A stretch of 64,000 bases of DNA from Ktedonobacter robiniae (GTDB taxonomy: Bacteria; Chloroflexota; Ktedonobacteria; Ktedonobacterales; Ktedonobacteraceae): the NCBI RefSeq assembly GCF_016587375.1, contig NZ_BNJG01000008.1, positions 1-64,000 on the forward strand, given 5' to 3'. Below the pieces are notes generated by a model. That model was not told where the DNA came from. It saw only the letters and a program-made list of their open reading frames with translations, and ran no database searches. How positions within the stretch are numbered: the first letter of the stretch is position 1; every line of letters begins with the position of its first letter. A program made the position numbers and the translations under genes. This document shows, piece by piece, positions 43,696 to 52,028 of the stretch.

Positions 43696-45051
43696 TTAAT
43701 GTCGATGTTCGCTGAAGCGTACGCGGAAGGCGGTGCCAAAGGTTGGCGTGGGATCATTCTTCACACGCAGCTTGCTCAGAGGGGAAACCTGTTCCACGCG
43801 TGCCAGATGCAGGAGCGTGGCGATTACCAGCACGATCTGGGCCTCGGCGGCACCGGCTCCCAGGCAGAGATGTGTGCCAATGCCGAAGGGGTTATAGGCC
43901 CCTCGCTGCTTGTGTTCCTTGCGCTCTTCACTGTAGCGTCCAATATCAAACGTATAGGGATCGGGATAGAATTTGGGCAGGAAATGGCTGACGGTGTTGG
44001 CAAGCATGACATTTTGCCCCTCTTTGACCGAATGGCCAGCAAAGGCAAAATCTTTGGCCGCTGTTCGCGTGACAACCGGGGCAATCGAGTGTAGCCGGAG
44101 CGTCTCCATCATCGCGTCGTGTAGCACATCACGTGTGCGAATCTGCTCCTGAGCTGGCAGACCTTCGGAGAAGAGCTGATCCGCCACCTCTATGCATTGC
44201 GCAAGGACCTCGGGATGATTGAGTAGCTCATACAGCATAAAGGTGCATTCGTTGGCGACAGTATCAAGCCCAGCAACGAAAGGACCCAGCGAGGCAAAGA
44301 TAATTTGCTCCTCACTGCCTAATATGTCATGATATTCAGGCTTCTGGCTCGCCTCCAGGATATTGTCTACCAGGTCCTTTCTGTCGCGCTCAGTCGCCCG
44401 ATGCTCCGCCACAATCTCCTTTCCCATTGCGAGATAGTGCTGTTTGGCGCGCTTGTAGGACGGCAGCTTCAGCATAAAAGTGGGCATTTGCTTTGTCATA
44501 TGCACGTTGAGCCCAACTCTGATCGTGGTAATGATGTTCTGGAGATTGGTGCCAGGTGCATGATTGGCCAGGGCTCGACCCAGTTGTTCAGTGACGATCA
44601 AGCGGAAGAGCGTGAGTGCCTCAACTTCTTCGCCAACCTGAAAACGCTTAACGACTGTCTGAGCAATATCAACCAATAAAGGAATATCCGCCAGCAAATT
44701 GCCAACCGAATAAGCAGGCTTTAGGAGCTTACGCATCTGCAAGTGAGGCGGGCCATCGATGGCCAACATGCTGTTTTTTGCGCCAAACTCGCAACCAAAG
44801 CTGTCCCAGACTTCATGAGACCGAAATTTATCGGCCCCCATTTGCGTAACGAAGGTGTTAGCCTCTGGTCCCGCCAGAATGACAAATTCCTGGTTCAGGG
44901 CACGCACGCGAAAAATAGGCCCCAATTGCTGATATTGCTTGACGAGAAAGGCCACGAGATCCTGCTGCATAGCCAATGCGTTCCCTACCACCGGCCATCC
45001 TGGTGCCAGTGGTGGGGGAGAGAGTCGCTCGATTTCTGTTACTGTGCTCAC
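43696..45051 (-). CDS. Cytochrome P450
   Basis: This 451-residue protein starts with GTG at 45051 after GGGAGGAT. The heme-binding loop is 'YNPFGIGTHLCLGAGAAEAQ' with ligand Cys396. The ExxR motif is 'MMETLRLHSIAP', and the oxygen-activating I-helix is 'GPFVAGLDTVANECTFMLY', where Asp replaces the usual Glu before Thr. The N-terminal 'PPLAPGWPVVGNALAMQQD' is the Pro-rich hinge usual in membrane-type P450s, but no anchor helix is present, so it is soluble. It would hydroxylate a lipid-like or xenobiotic compound. No redox partner is nearby. Confidence 0.95.
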   Translation of the reverse strand: MSTVTEIERLSPPPLAPGWPVVGNALAMQQDLVAFLVKQYQQLGPIFRVRALNQEFVILAGPEANTFVTQMGADKFRSHEVWDSFGCEFGAKNSMLAIDGPPHLQMRKLLKPAYSVGNLLADIPLLVDIAQTVVKRFQVGEEVEALTLFRLIVTEQLGRALANHAPGTNLQNIITTIRVGLNVHMTKQMPTFMLKLPSYKRAKQHYLAMGKEIVAEHRATERDRKDLVDNILEASQKPEYHDILGSEEQIIFASLGPFVAGLDTVANECTFMLYELLNHPEVLAQCIEVADQLFSEGLPAQEQIRTRDVLHDAMMETLRLHSIAPVVTRTAAKDFAFAGHSVKEGQNVMLANTVSHFLPKFYPDPYTFDIGRYSEERKEHKQRGAYNPFGIGTHLCLGAGAAEAQIVLVIATLLHLARVEQVSPLSKLRVKNDPTPTFGTAFRVRFSEHRH

Positions 45052-45117
45052 TTATCCTCCCTGAAGCGCTTCCTAATATTGGAAGTTAACTTTGCATCAA
45101 TATGCGATTATATCATA

Positions 45118-46563
45118 TCATTTATTCCCTTCCTGCTCATAGCGTGCGACAACCTCGTCGATGTTGCCTGCCATGTAGAAGAGGCTCTCAGGGATGTCGT
45201 CGTGCTTGCCTTCAAGGATTTCGCGCACGCTGCGGACAGTTTCCCGCAGGGACACATAGCGGCCCTCGCGCCCTGTGAAGACCTCCGCAACCGCGAAGGG
45301 CTGCGAGAGAAACTGCTTGAGCTTGCGCGCCCGTGAGATGGTGAGCTTATCCTCCTCGCCCAGGTCATCGATGCCCAGGATGGTAATGATGTCCTCAAGT
45401 TCGTTATAGCGCTGGAGTGTGCGCTGCACGCCACGGGCTGTGTTATAGTGCTCCTCCCCCACGATCTGAGGGTCCAGGATGCGACTGACCGAGGCCAGCG
45501 GGTCCACCGCGGGAAAGAGAGCCTGCTCGGCGATGGCGCGGTCGAGCACCACGGTCGAATCCAGGTGGGCGAAAGTCGTCACAGGCGCGGGATCGGTATA
45601 GTCGTCCGCCGGAACGAAGACGGCCTGAAGGGATGTGATCGACCCCTTTTTCGTGGAGGTAATGCGCTCCTGTAACTCACCCATCTCCTCCGCCAGGTTG
45701 GGCTGGTAGCCAACGGCTGAGGGCATGCGTCCCAGCAGGGCGGAGACCTCCGCGCCCGCCTGGGTAAAGCGGAAGATATTATCGATGAAGAGCAGTACGT
45801 CTTTCCCTTCCTGGTCGCGGAAGTACTCGGCCATGGTCAGGCCGGTCAGAGCCACGCGCAGGCGGGCGCCAGGAGGTTCGTTCATCTGGCCAAAAATCAT
45901 AGCGACGCGATCGATCACACCGCGCTCGATCATTTCGTGATAGAGATCATTGCCTTCACGTGTGCGCTCGCCCACGCCCGCGAAGACGCTATAGCCACCG
46001 TGATTGATGGCGATATTGTTGATCAGCTCCTGGATGATTAGCGTCTTGCCTGTACCCGCGCCACCGAAGGCTCCAACCTTTCCGCCCTTCACAAAGGGGC
46101 AGATCAGGTCGATGACCTTAATGCCGGTTTCAAGGATCTCGCTCTCCTTCGTCTGGTCCTCCAGCGAGGGTGCGGGCCGGTGAATGGGCAGCGTCGGCGC
46201 GTCCACCACGGCCTCTTTGTTATCGATAGGCTCTCCTAGCACATTGAAGATGCGTCCCAGGGTCTTCTCCCCCACGGGAACCGTGATAGACCGTCCCATA
46301 TCGCGCGCCTTTATGCCGCGCATCAGGCCCTCCGTTGGCCCCATCGCCACACAGCGCACCCAGTTATTACCAATATGCTGCTCCACCTCGCATGAAAGCT
46401 CCTTGCCATTGCTGGGATTGGTCAGTCTTAGCTCATTATAGATCTGTGGCAGATGCTCTGCGGGAAACTCGACATCGATCACAGGTCCCAAGACCTGTAC
46501 AACCTTGCCTGTGTCTGCCGCCTGGGCGTTCTCTGTCTGTGCATTGCTCGTCGTCTGCGCCAT
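45118..46563 (-). CDS. atpD: F-type ATP synthase beta subunit, orphan copy
   Basis: This 481-residue, full-length beta subunit has Walker A 'GGAGTGKT' (residues 167-174; most have Val in place of the second Thr), the catalytic Glu199 in 'GVGERTREGND', Walker B 'DVLLFIDNIFRFTQAG' and the DELSEED-like region ('GIDDLGEEDKL'). An 18-residue Gln/Ala/Asn-rich N-terminal extension is unusual. The start follows GGAGGCC. No other atp genes are in the window: a P450 gene is behind and an acetyltransferase ahead. It is therefore a second copy, or the genome's ATP synthase genes are scattered. Confidence 0.95.
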   Translation of the reverse strand: MAQTTSNAQTENAQAADTGKVVQVLGPVIDVEFPAEHLPQIYNELRLTNPSNGKELSCEVEQHIGNNWVRCVAMGPTEGLMRGIKARDMGRSITVPVGEKTLGRIFNVLGEPIDNKEAVVDAPTLPIHRPAPSLEDQTKESEILETGIKVIDLICPFVKGGKVGAFGGAGTGKTLIIQELINNIAINHGGYSVFAGVGERTREGNDLYHEMIERGVIDRVAMIFGQMNEPPGARLRVALTGLTMAEYFRDQEGKDVLLFIDNIFRFTQAGAEVSALLGRMPSAVGYQPNLAEEMGELQERITSTKKGSITSLQAVFVPADDYTDPAPVTTFAHLDSTVVLDRAIAEQALFPAVDPLASVSRILDPQIVGEEHYNTARGVQRTLQRYNELEDIITILGIDDLGEEDKLTISRARKLKQFLSQPFAVAEVFTGREGRYVSLRETVRSVREILEGKHDDIPESLFYMAGNIDEVVARYEQEGNK

Positions 46564-46711
46564 CTTCTCTGGCCTCCTTATAGTGTTTTTCTGTACACCA
46601 CTACTTTAGGCCAGAAAGCGCCCACGCACCTGACGCAAATAACGTATCTTTAACACAGTTTTGTATGAGGAGAAATCACGCAAGGGTAGGCAATATAACG
46701 TAGCCCGAGAG

Positions 46712-46740
46712 AGCGCTACTCACGTACGCGCCTACGCTGG
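46712..46740. repeat. REP-like half-palindrome
   Basis: AGCGCTACTCACGTACGCGC and CTACGCTGG share 27 of 28 bases with the left arm at 16193-16222. It lies just after the stop of the acetyltransferase gene. Confidence 0.65.
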
Positions 46741-46762
46741 TGGACATGGGACTAGACCCTTG

Positions 46763-47320
46763 TCAAGGTAGCGATTTTTGCTCGCACCATTCCTGCGCAA
46801 GTAGGGAATAGGTCGCGATGTCGATAAGTTGGCCCTTATACTCCAAACTTTGGCGCCGGATGCCTTCAAAGGTAAAGCCCAGGCGCTCCGCAACGGCACG
46901 CGAACGGCTGTTGCGCACATCAGCTTGAAGACCTACACGGTTGACGTGGAGGAGATCAAAGGCATAGTGTAGCATTGCCTTAAGCGCCCGCGTCATCAAA
47001 CCACGCCCCGTGGCATCTTGACCAAGCCAGTAACCGACCTCAGTTGAGTGGACGCGGGGATCGATGGGAGAAAAGTGAATACCACCAACCATACGCCCGT
47101 TGAGCCAGATCCCCACCCAGGGAATGCCGTCATCGCTGAAGCGCGAGAGGCCTCGTTTAATGAAATTTTGTGCATCCTCTAGTGTCTGCATAGTTGTATC
47201 CCAACTCATCCATTCACCAAGGTAGGCACGATTCTCATCAACAAATTCAAGGAACTCAGGAGCGTGACGCATCTCAAGAATCTGCAAGGAAGCTCCGTCA
47301 CCTAAATCATATGTAAACAT
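46763..47320 (-). CDS. GNAT acetyltransferase, RimL/RimJ type
   Basis: This 185-residue protein starts at 47320 after GGAGGGAAG. It has the GNAT pattern: 'IPWVGIWLNGRMVGGIHFSP', 'STEVGYWLGQDATGRGLMTR' (acetyl-CoA loop Q/RxxGxG/A) and 'VNRVGLQADVRNSRSRAVAE' then 'RLGFTFEGIRRQSLEYKG'. This is the wording of RimL-type enzymes that acetylate N-terminal Ser or Ala of ribosomal proteins, and of related drug-modifying ones. Single gene. Confidence 0.9.
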   Translation of the reverse strand: MFTYDLGDGASLQILEMRHAPEFLEFVDENRAYLGEWMSWDTTMQTLEDAQNFIKRGLSRFSDDGIPWVGIWLNGRMVGGIHFSPIDPRVHSTEVGYWLGQDATGRGLMTRALKAMLHYAFDLLHVNRVGLQADVRNSRSRAVAERLGFTFEGIRRQSLEYKGQLIDIATYSLLAQEWCEQKSLP

Positions 47321-47393
47321 AAGGCTTCCCTCCTTAAAATAAATATCTGTTTTTACTGCTTGCTTAGTATCGCACATTTTTGATGTGTGAGCG

Positions 47394-50237
47394 CTATGCC
47401 AGTTGTTGCTCGAAGGCCACGCGGGCGGCGGCAGTGCGTGTGGTGACGCCGAGCTTGGCGTAGATGGAGCGCAGGTGCGTGTTGACGGTGCGGCGGCTGA
47501 GCACCAGTTCATGGGCGATGCGTGCGTCAGGATGCCCCTGGGCCAGTAGATGCAGTACCTCACACTCGCGGGCCGTGAGATGGAAGGCATTGGCGGCAGG
47601 AGGTGTGAGGGATGGCGTTTTCGTGGTGTCTTGCGCGGAAATGGTAATGTTCGAGACGAGGTCAACGACCTGGGCCAGCAGGAGGGCGCAGCCGACATTC
47701 CAGGACTCGCTCCATGTCTCCGGGCTGATCTCTTTTTCCAGGTGGGTATAGAGCTGCTGGTGCATTGCCTGGTGAATAGGCGGGAGTGGGGTCTGGAGCT
47801 TCTCGCGCAGGCTATGAGCGCTGGCGAGAAGCTGGACTCCCAACTCGGGCTGGCGCGTGTCGAGGCAGAGCTGGGCCACGCTCTCTAGCTCGCCCGCGAG
47901 GGCGACATGGTTGCCAGTCTGCCACGCGAGCTGAATACTTTCCTGAAGCAGTGTGCAGGCGAGCTGATATTCCTGTTGTTCAAGAGCCAGCCTCCCTTGC
48001 GCGCAAAGGATACGTGTACGTGTGAGCTTATCGTTCATACGTTGGGCCAACTCCAGGCATTGGCTGTAATATGTCTGAGCGCCCTGGCGGTTGCCGTGCA
48101 GGCGTTCAACCTCGCCCAGGGCCAGGAGCACGTAGGCTTTGCCGGGCAAATTCTTGAGCTGGTTGGCGAGGTGCAGGCTCTCTTTCAAGGTGGCTGCGAT
48201 CTCACTCAGTTGCTCCGCCCCTTCCTGCCATTGGTTAAGCCGGGCCATAGCCAGGTAGCTCAGAGCGCTGGCCTGCCCTTCGCGGTCGCGTAATTGCTGG
48301 GCAAGCGTGAGTGTTTGCCCCAGGTATTGCTCGGCTTCGGTGTAGGCCCCTTGTGCGCTGTAGGCGGCTCCCATTCCATTGAGACAGCGTACTTGCCCCC
48401 AGCGATCCTCCAGGGTTTCAAAGTAGGCCAATCCACGTTGATAGAGGTAATGTGCGCTGCGTAGCTTGCCACGCAGGTGCATGATCGTAGCCAGGCTGAT
48501 GTAGACCTCGGCTAGCCCGCGTTTCTCTCCTACCTCGCGCAGTAGCATCAGGCTCAGCAGGTAGTGCGTCTGGGCCGCGTCGACATCGCCCTGCTTACTG
48601 GCGATATTGCCGTAGATACGGTGCAGGGCGGATTTGCCCCATTTGTCGCTGGTCGTGCTGAGCGCCTGTATACCCTTCATGGCCAGTTCGCGTGCCTGGA
48701 CGTAATCTCCCCGCTGCATGGCGAGCATGCCCATCTCGCCCAGAGCCAGTGCCTGTGTACGCAGATCGCTAATCTGTTTGGCAAGCTTAAGGCAATCTTC
48801 CAGGAGCTGATTGGCGCGAGCAGTGTCTCCTTGTAAGCGCGCCTGGCAGCCCGCGCTATAAAGGATGCGCACCCGGTAGGGGAGTAGCTCCGCACTCACG
48901 TCGAGGACCAGGATCTCTTCCAGCCAGTTATGCTGTGTATTCTGTGTATGGCGCAAGAGGAGGTAGTCACTCAGGGCGCTCCCAAGGCGCAGAGCTAACT
49001 GCGCATCCTGCCAGGTAAGGACGCGGCGCAGGGTCAGGAGCAAGTTGGGTGACTCCTGATCCAGTTTTGCCAGCCAGCGTTGTTGCCCTAGACCGCGCAG
49101 GTTGGAGTCGGCCTCCTCCGCCATCCGCAGATAATAGTTGGCGTGCCTGCGTTCGCTCTCTTCCTGCTCTCCACTCCGCTGGAGGAAGGCAAAAGCGTAT
49201 TCGTGGAGGGTTTCTAGCAGCATAAAGCGCGGCTCGTCCTCCTCTGACGTCAGGGGGCGTACGAGGCTCTTATCCACCAGGGAGGAGAGCATATCCAGGG
49301 CCTCACTCTCTTTGCCTATAGTCATGCATGCCGTCGCTGCCCCCAGGCTCCAGGTGCCGACCAGGCTGCCCAGGCGGCTGAAAGCGCGCTGTTCATCCTC
49401 TGTGAGCAGGTCATAGCTCCAGTCAAGGGCATTGCGCAGCGTTTGCTGGCGCTGTGGCAGGTTGCGTGGTCCCCCGATCAGTAGTGTAAGGCGACTGCTC
49501 AGGCGGGTGAGGAGGGCCTGGGGACTCAGAATCTTGATGCGGGCCGCTGCCAGCTCAAGCGCCAAAGGCAGGCCATCGAGGCGCTGGCAAATCTCGGCCA
49601 CGACAGCATAGTTCTCCTCAGTTAGTGTGAAGGAGGGCTTAACGGCCCTCGCCCGCTCAACGAAGAGGTGCAGGGCAGCGCTTTCTTCTCCCGGCACAGA
49701 TACACTCTCCGATTGGTGTGGTAGTGGCAGTGGAAGTACCTCTATCTCTTGTTCACCATATAGATGGAGCGATTCGCGGCTGGTCACCAGGATTTTAAGT
49801 TGGGGAGCCGCAGTCAATAGCGCGGCAACGAGGTCCGCGGCCTCAAGGAGGTGCTCAAAGTTATCGAGGATCAGGAGACAGCGTCGTTCATGCAGGTAGG
49901 ACTCCAGGCGCTCCGTTAGCGCCTCCTGGCCCCCCTCATGGACGCCAATAGCGCTGGCAATTGCTAGTAGAATCTGTGTGCGCTCGTGGAGAGGGGCGAG
50001 CGAGACGAAGAAGATCGCGTCAGGGAAGGCGTGATGCAGGGTGCGCGCAACCTCTAGGCTCAGGCGCGTCTTTCCCACGCCCCCAGGGCCAGTCAGCGTC
50101 ACCAGGCGTGTGTTCTCCATGCACACCAGGCGGCTGACGGCACAAATTTCTTGCTCCCTGCCAATGGTAACCGTCATTTGCAAAGGCAAGCGTGCAGACG
50201 CTATCAATTTGAGGTTGGCGTGGCCATTTCTATCCAT
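47394..50237 (-). CDS. Large NB-ARC/AAA-type LuxR-family regulator with TPR repeats
   Basis: This 947-residue protein has a nucleotide-binding domain with 'LVTLTGPGGVGKTRLSLEVA' (about residues 45-64), 'CLLILDNFEHLLEAADLVAA' and 'LKILVTSRESLHLYGEQEIE'. A helical arm and many TPR-like repeats follow ('ALSYLAMARLNQWQEGAEQL', 'AYVLLALGEVERLHGNRQGA'). The C-terminal LuxR helix-turn-helix is 'LTARECEVLHLLAQGHPDAR' and 'RRTVNTHLRSIYAKLGVTTR'. These are STAND-type ATPase regulators: ligand or protein binding on the repeats drives ATP-dependent assembly and DNA binding. It is divergent from the Trypco1-like gene, 222 bases away, which could be a target. Confidence 0.9.
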   Translation of the reverse strand: MDRNGHANLKLIASARLPLQMTVTIGREQEICAVSRLVCMENTRLVTLTGPGGVGKTRLSLEVARTLHHAFPDAIFFVSLAPLHERTQILLAIASAIGVHEGGQEALTERLESYLHERRCLLILDNFEHLLEAADLVAALLTAAPQLKILVTSRESLHLYGEQEIEVLPLPLPHQSESVSVPGEESAALHLFVERARAVKPSFTLTEENYAVVAEICQRLDGLPLALELAAARIKILSPQALLTRLSSRLTLLIGGPRNLPQRQQTLRNALDWSYDLLTEDEQRAFSRLGSLVGTWSLGAATACMTIGKESEALDMLSSLVDKSLVRPLTSEEDEPRFMLLETLHEYAFAFLQRSGEQEESERRHANYYLRMAEEADSNLRGLGQQRWLAKLDQESPNLLLTLRRVLTWQDAQLALRLGSALSDYLLLRHTQNTQHNWLEEILVLDVSAELLPYRVRILYSAGCQARLQGDTARANQLLEDCLKLAKQISDLRTQALALGEMGMLAMQRGDYVQARELAMKGIQALSTTSDKWGKSALHRIYGNIASKQGDVDAAQTHYLLSLMLLREVGEKRGLAEVYISLATIMHLRGKLRSAHYLYQRGLAYFETLEDRWGQVRCLNGMGAAYSAQGAYTEAEQYLGQTLTLAQQLRDREGQASALSYLAMARLNQWQEGAEQLSEIAATLKESLHLANQLKNLPGKAYVLLALGEVERLHGNRQGAQTYYSQCLELAQRMNDKLTRTRILCAQGRLALEQQEYQLACTLLQESIQLAWQTGNHVALAGELESVAQLCLDTRQPELGVQLLASAHSLREKLQTPLPPIHQAMHQQLYTHLEKEISPETWSESWNVGCALLLAQVVDLVSNITISAQDTTKTPSLTPPAANAFHLTARECEVLHLLAQGHPDARIAHELVLSRRTVNTHLRSIYAKLGVTTRTAAARVAFEQQLA

Positions 50238-50459
50238 ATGCGCATATCCCGCATCGTTTTTCGCTTATTGTTCTATACAAATTATAGCTGAGAGAGGTGG
50301 GGCATATGCAAGAGGCAGAGGTATGACAAAAATCAATGTAGTTGTATTGTTCGCGAAGAGAAGCATATAATTGTGGTAATAGCAGCAGTGAGCGATGTTT
50401 TATTGTTGTGTGACCTGTGCGTTAATGCAGGTACAAGTGAGATGCTGGGTGGAGGATGT

Positions 50460-50897
50460 ATGGCTATCATTCGTGATACGGTGCAATGTAATGGGCAGGA
50501 GATTGAGGTCTTCATCGAGGTGGGGGACTCGGTGGATACACAGGCCCTTCTGTCGAGGCATGATGGGGCATTCCCTCCTGATCCATTGGGCGTGGCGCAA
50601 GGGGGTGTCCACCAGGTGAAGAATGCCTTTGCCAGTGCCCGGGATTTGATCGGAGCCTGTGCCTCGAATGTAAGCGAGGCCGTATTGAAGATGACGGAGA
50701 AAACACGCCCAAGCGAGTGGGAGGTCCAGATTGGTATCAAATTTAACTCGGAGCTCAACGCCATTCTGGCGAAGTCGCAGGGCGAGGCGCAACTTGAGGT
50801 CACCCTCAGGTGGCAGCCAGGAATGACGCATGGTGGCGCCTTTTGTAGCGCCATGATGAACTCAATAGTGAACCCGGTGACGAGCCCGAAGGAATAG
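50460..50897 (+). CDS. Trypco1-like (CU044_2847 family) protein
   Basis: This 145-residue protein starts at 50460 (MAIIRDTV) after GGTGGAGG. The N-terminal part is a short strand region 'EIEVFIEVGDS'. The C-terminal part reads 'EWEVQIGIKFNSELNAILAK' and 'SQGEAQLEVTLRWQP', the typical ending of the trypsin-co-occurring domain 1 family. That family is found next to trypsin-like proteases, NTPases and other genes of bacterial conflict systems. Here its only neighbour of that kind is the STAND-type LuxR regulator. The small 'AFASARDLIGACASNVSEAV' helix in the middle also fits. Function unknown. Confidence 0.65.
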   Translation: MAIIRDTVQCNGQEIEVFIEVGDSVDTQALLSRHDGAFPPDPLGVAQGGVHQVKNAFASARDLIGACASNVSEAVLKMTEKTRPSEWEVQIGIKFNSELNAILAKSQGEAQLEVTLRWQPGMTHGGAFCSAMMNSIVNPVTSPKE

Positions 50898-50904
50898 AGC
50901 CTGC

Positions 50905-50947
50905 CCATTGGGACAGGAGACTGCGTAAGCGCTTTCTGTCCCAATGG
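50905..50947 (+). terminator. 12-bp hairpin after the Trypco1-like gene
   Basis: CCATTGGGACAG (50905-50916) pairs with CTGTCCCAATGG (50936-50947). It follows the stop at 50897. Confidence 0.6.
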
Positions 50948-51052
50948 ACGGAGAGGATATTCCTCGTATGCGTTATACTCAAGGCACTTGCTGGAACTGG
51001 CCTAACGTCGACGCTGGCAGGCATATTTTCTACGGGAACGAGGAAAATTACC

Positions 51053-51252
51053 TTGAGTGAGCAGTGGCCCTCTGATCTATCAGTCATCCGTGTGCGGATG
51101 GCGCGTCCAACGGATCGCCTGGACGAGGTAGTCGCTTTCTACCGTGATGGTGTAGGTCTCCCTTTTATCGAGCGCTTTGAAGGTGCAGGTTATACTGGCG
51201 TCCTCCTTGGGCCGCCGGGGACGGATTATCACCCGGAGTTTACCCAGCATGT
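51053..51252 (+). pseudogene. VOC-family gene, 5' half, split by a 7.7-kb insertion
   Basis: A TTG start at 51053 lies nine bases after a GAGG. The frame gives 'SVIRVRMARPTDRLDEVVAF', 'YRDGVGLPFIERFEG' and 'GPPGTDYHPEFTQHV', the first module of a VOC protein. At 51253 the frame enters the IscB element and stops soon after. The second module resumes at 58948 in register. The two pieces together are 420 bases, 139 residues, a normal VOC length. Confidence 0.85.
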
Positions 51253-51378
51253 CAGGTACCTCACGTCTAAAGGCGGGGGCTTGTGAAAGCAAGCCTGGAC
51301 CTGTCCAGACTTAGCCTGCAAACTCCAAAGAGTTTGCAGGCCACGATAGAGGTGAAGTGTTGAAGTTCCTACCTATGG
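51253..51378 (+). ncRNA. Candidate omega RNA scaffold, 5' part
   Basis: In IscB elements the omega RNA lies directly ahead of iscB, with its guide reading into the flanking host DNA. Here 51267-51341 holds CACGTCTAAAGGCGGGGGCT, hairpin 51278-51295, hairpin CTGGAC/GTCCAG (51295-51308) and a 12-bp hairpin GCCTGCAAACTC/GAGTTTGCAGGC (51314-51341). The guide would be host VOC sequence ending at 51252. Group II intron 1 cuts this region off from iscB. The assignment is by position and structure only. Confidence 0.5.
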
Positions 51379-52028
51379 GTGCGTGCCAGCCTGTAGCTCT
51401 AGAATCTCTGGGTTAAACAGCAAAACAGGGTGTTTATGCAGTGCTCAGGGAAAAGTACCGCCCTCTATCATTGTCGAGGCAACCATTACCCTGGAAGTGC
51501 GCCGTTTCGGTGCTTGATAAATAGCTCTCAAGGAGCAGAAGGTTGAGGGTAAATGACCTTCTAGGACATCCGCTCAACTTGGAGGGGAAACCCAAAGAGG
51601 AAAGCAGCATGGCGGAAAAGCGGATAAACATGAAGCTATGTAATGTGATGCGCCGCAAGTCCTGTACGCATGGTTAGGCTGAGATTGCCGAACTCAAGTT
51701 TCCAACGGTCTCAAGTGATGGCCCACCGTAACATAGCTGCACTCGGTGACACTGGAATACGCATTCGGTTTCCAGGAATGCACAACATGCGAGAAATTGC
51801 TAGACTCGCAGAACACCCTCTCCAGTGAGTACAGAGGAACGACCTCTGGTAAGGAAACGAACGGGAACCTACACGTACTCAACGTTTATCAAGTGCAAAT
51901 GCGGGATAGCCTACGTGCCGAGAGGCATACGGTTACGGAGTCCCCATAGTAGTCTGCATCAGGGAAAGCCTGGGACATGGCGAAGGGGGACAGGTGATTT
52001 CGATAACTAAGAACAGAAGGTACGCGAG

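Noticed and set aside
50460..50897. A full trypsin-type conflict or defence system
   Set aside because: Only the Trypco1-like protein is present; no protease, NTPase effector or toxin gene lies beside it in this window.
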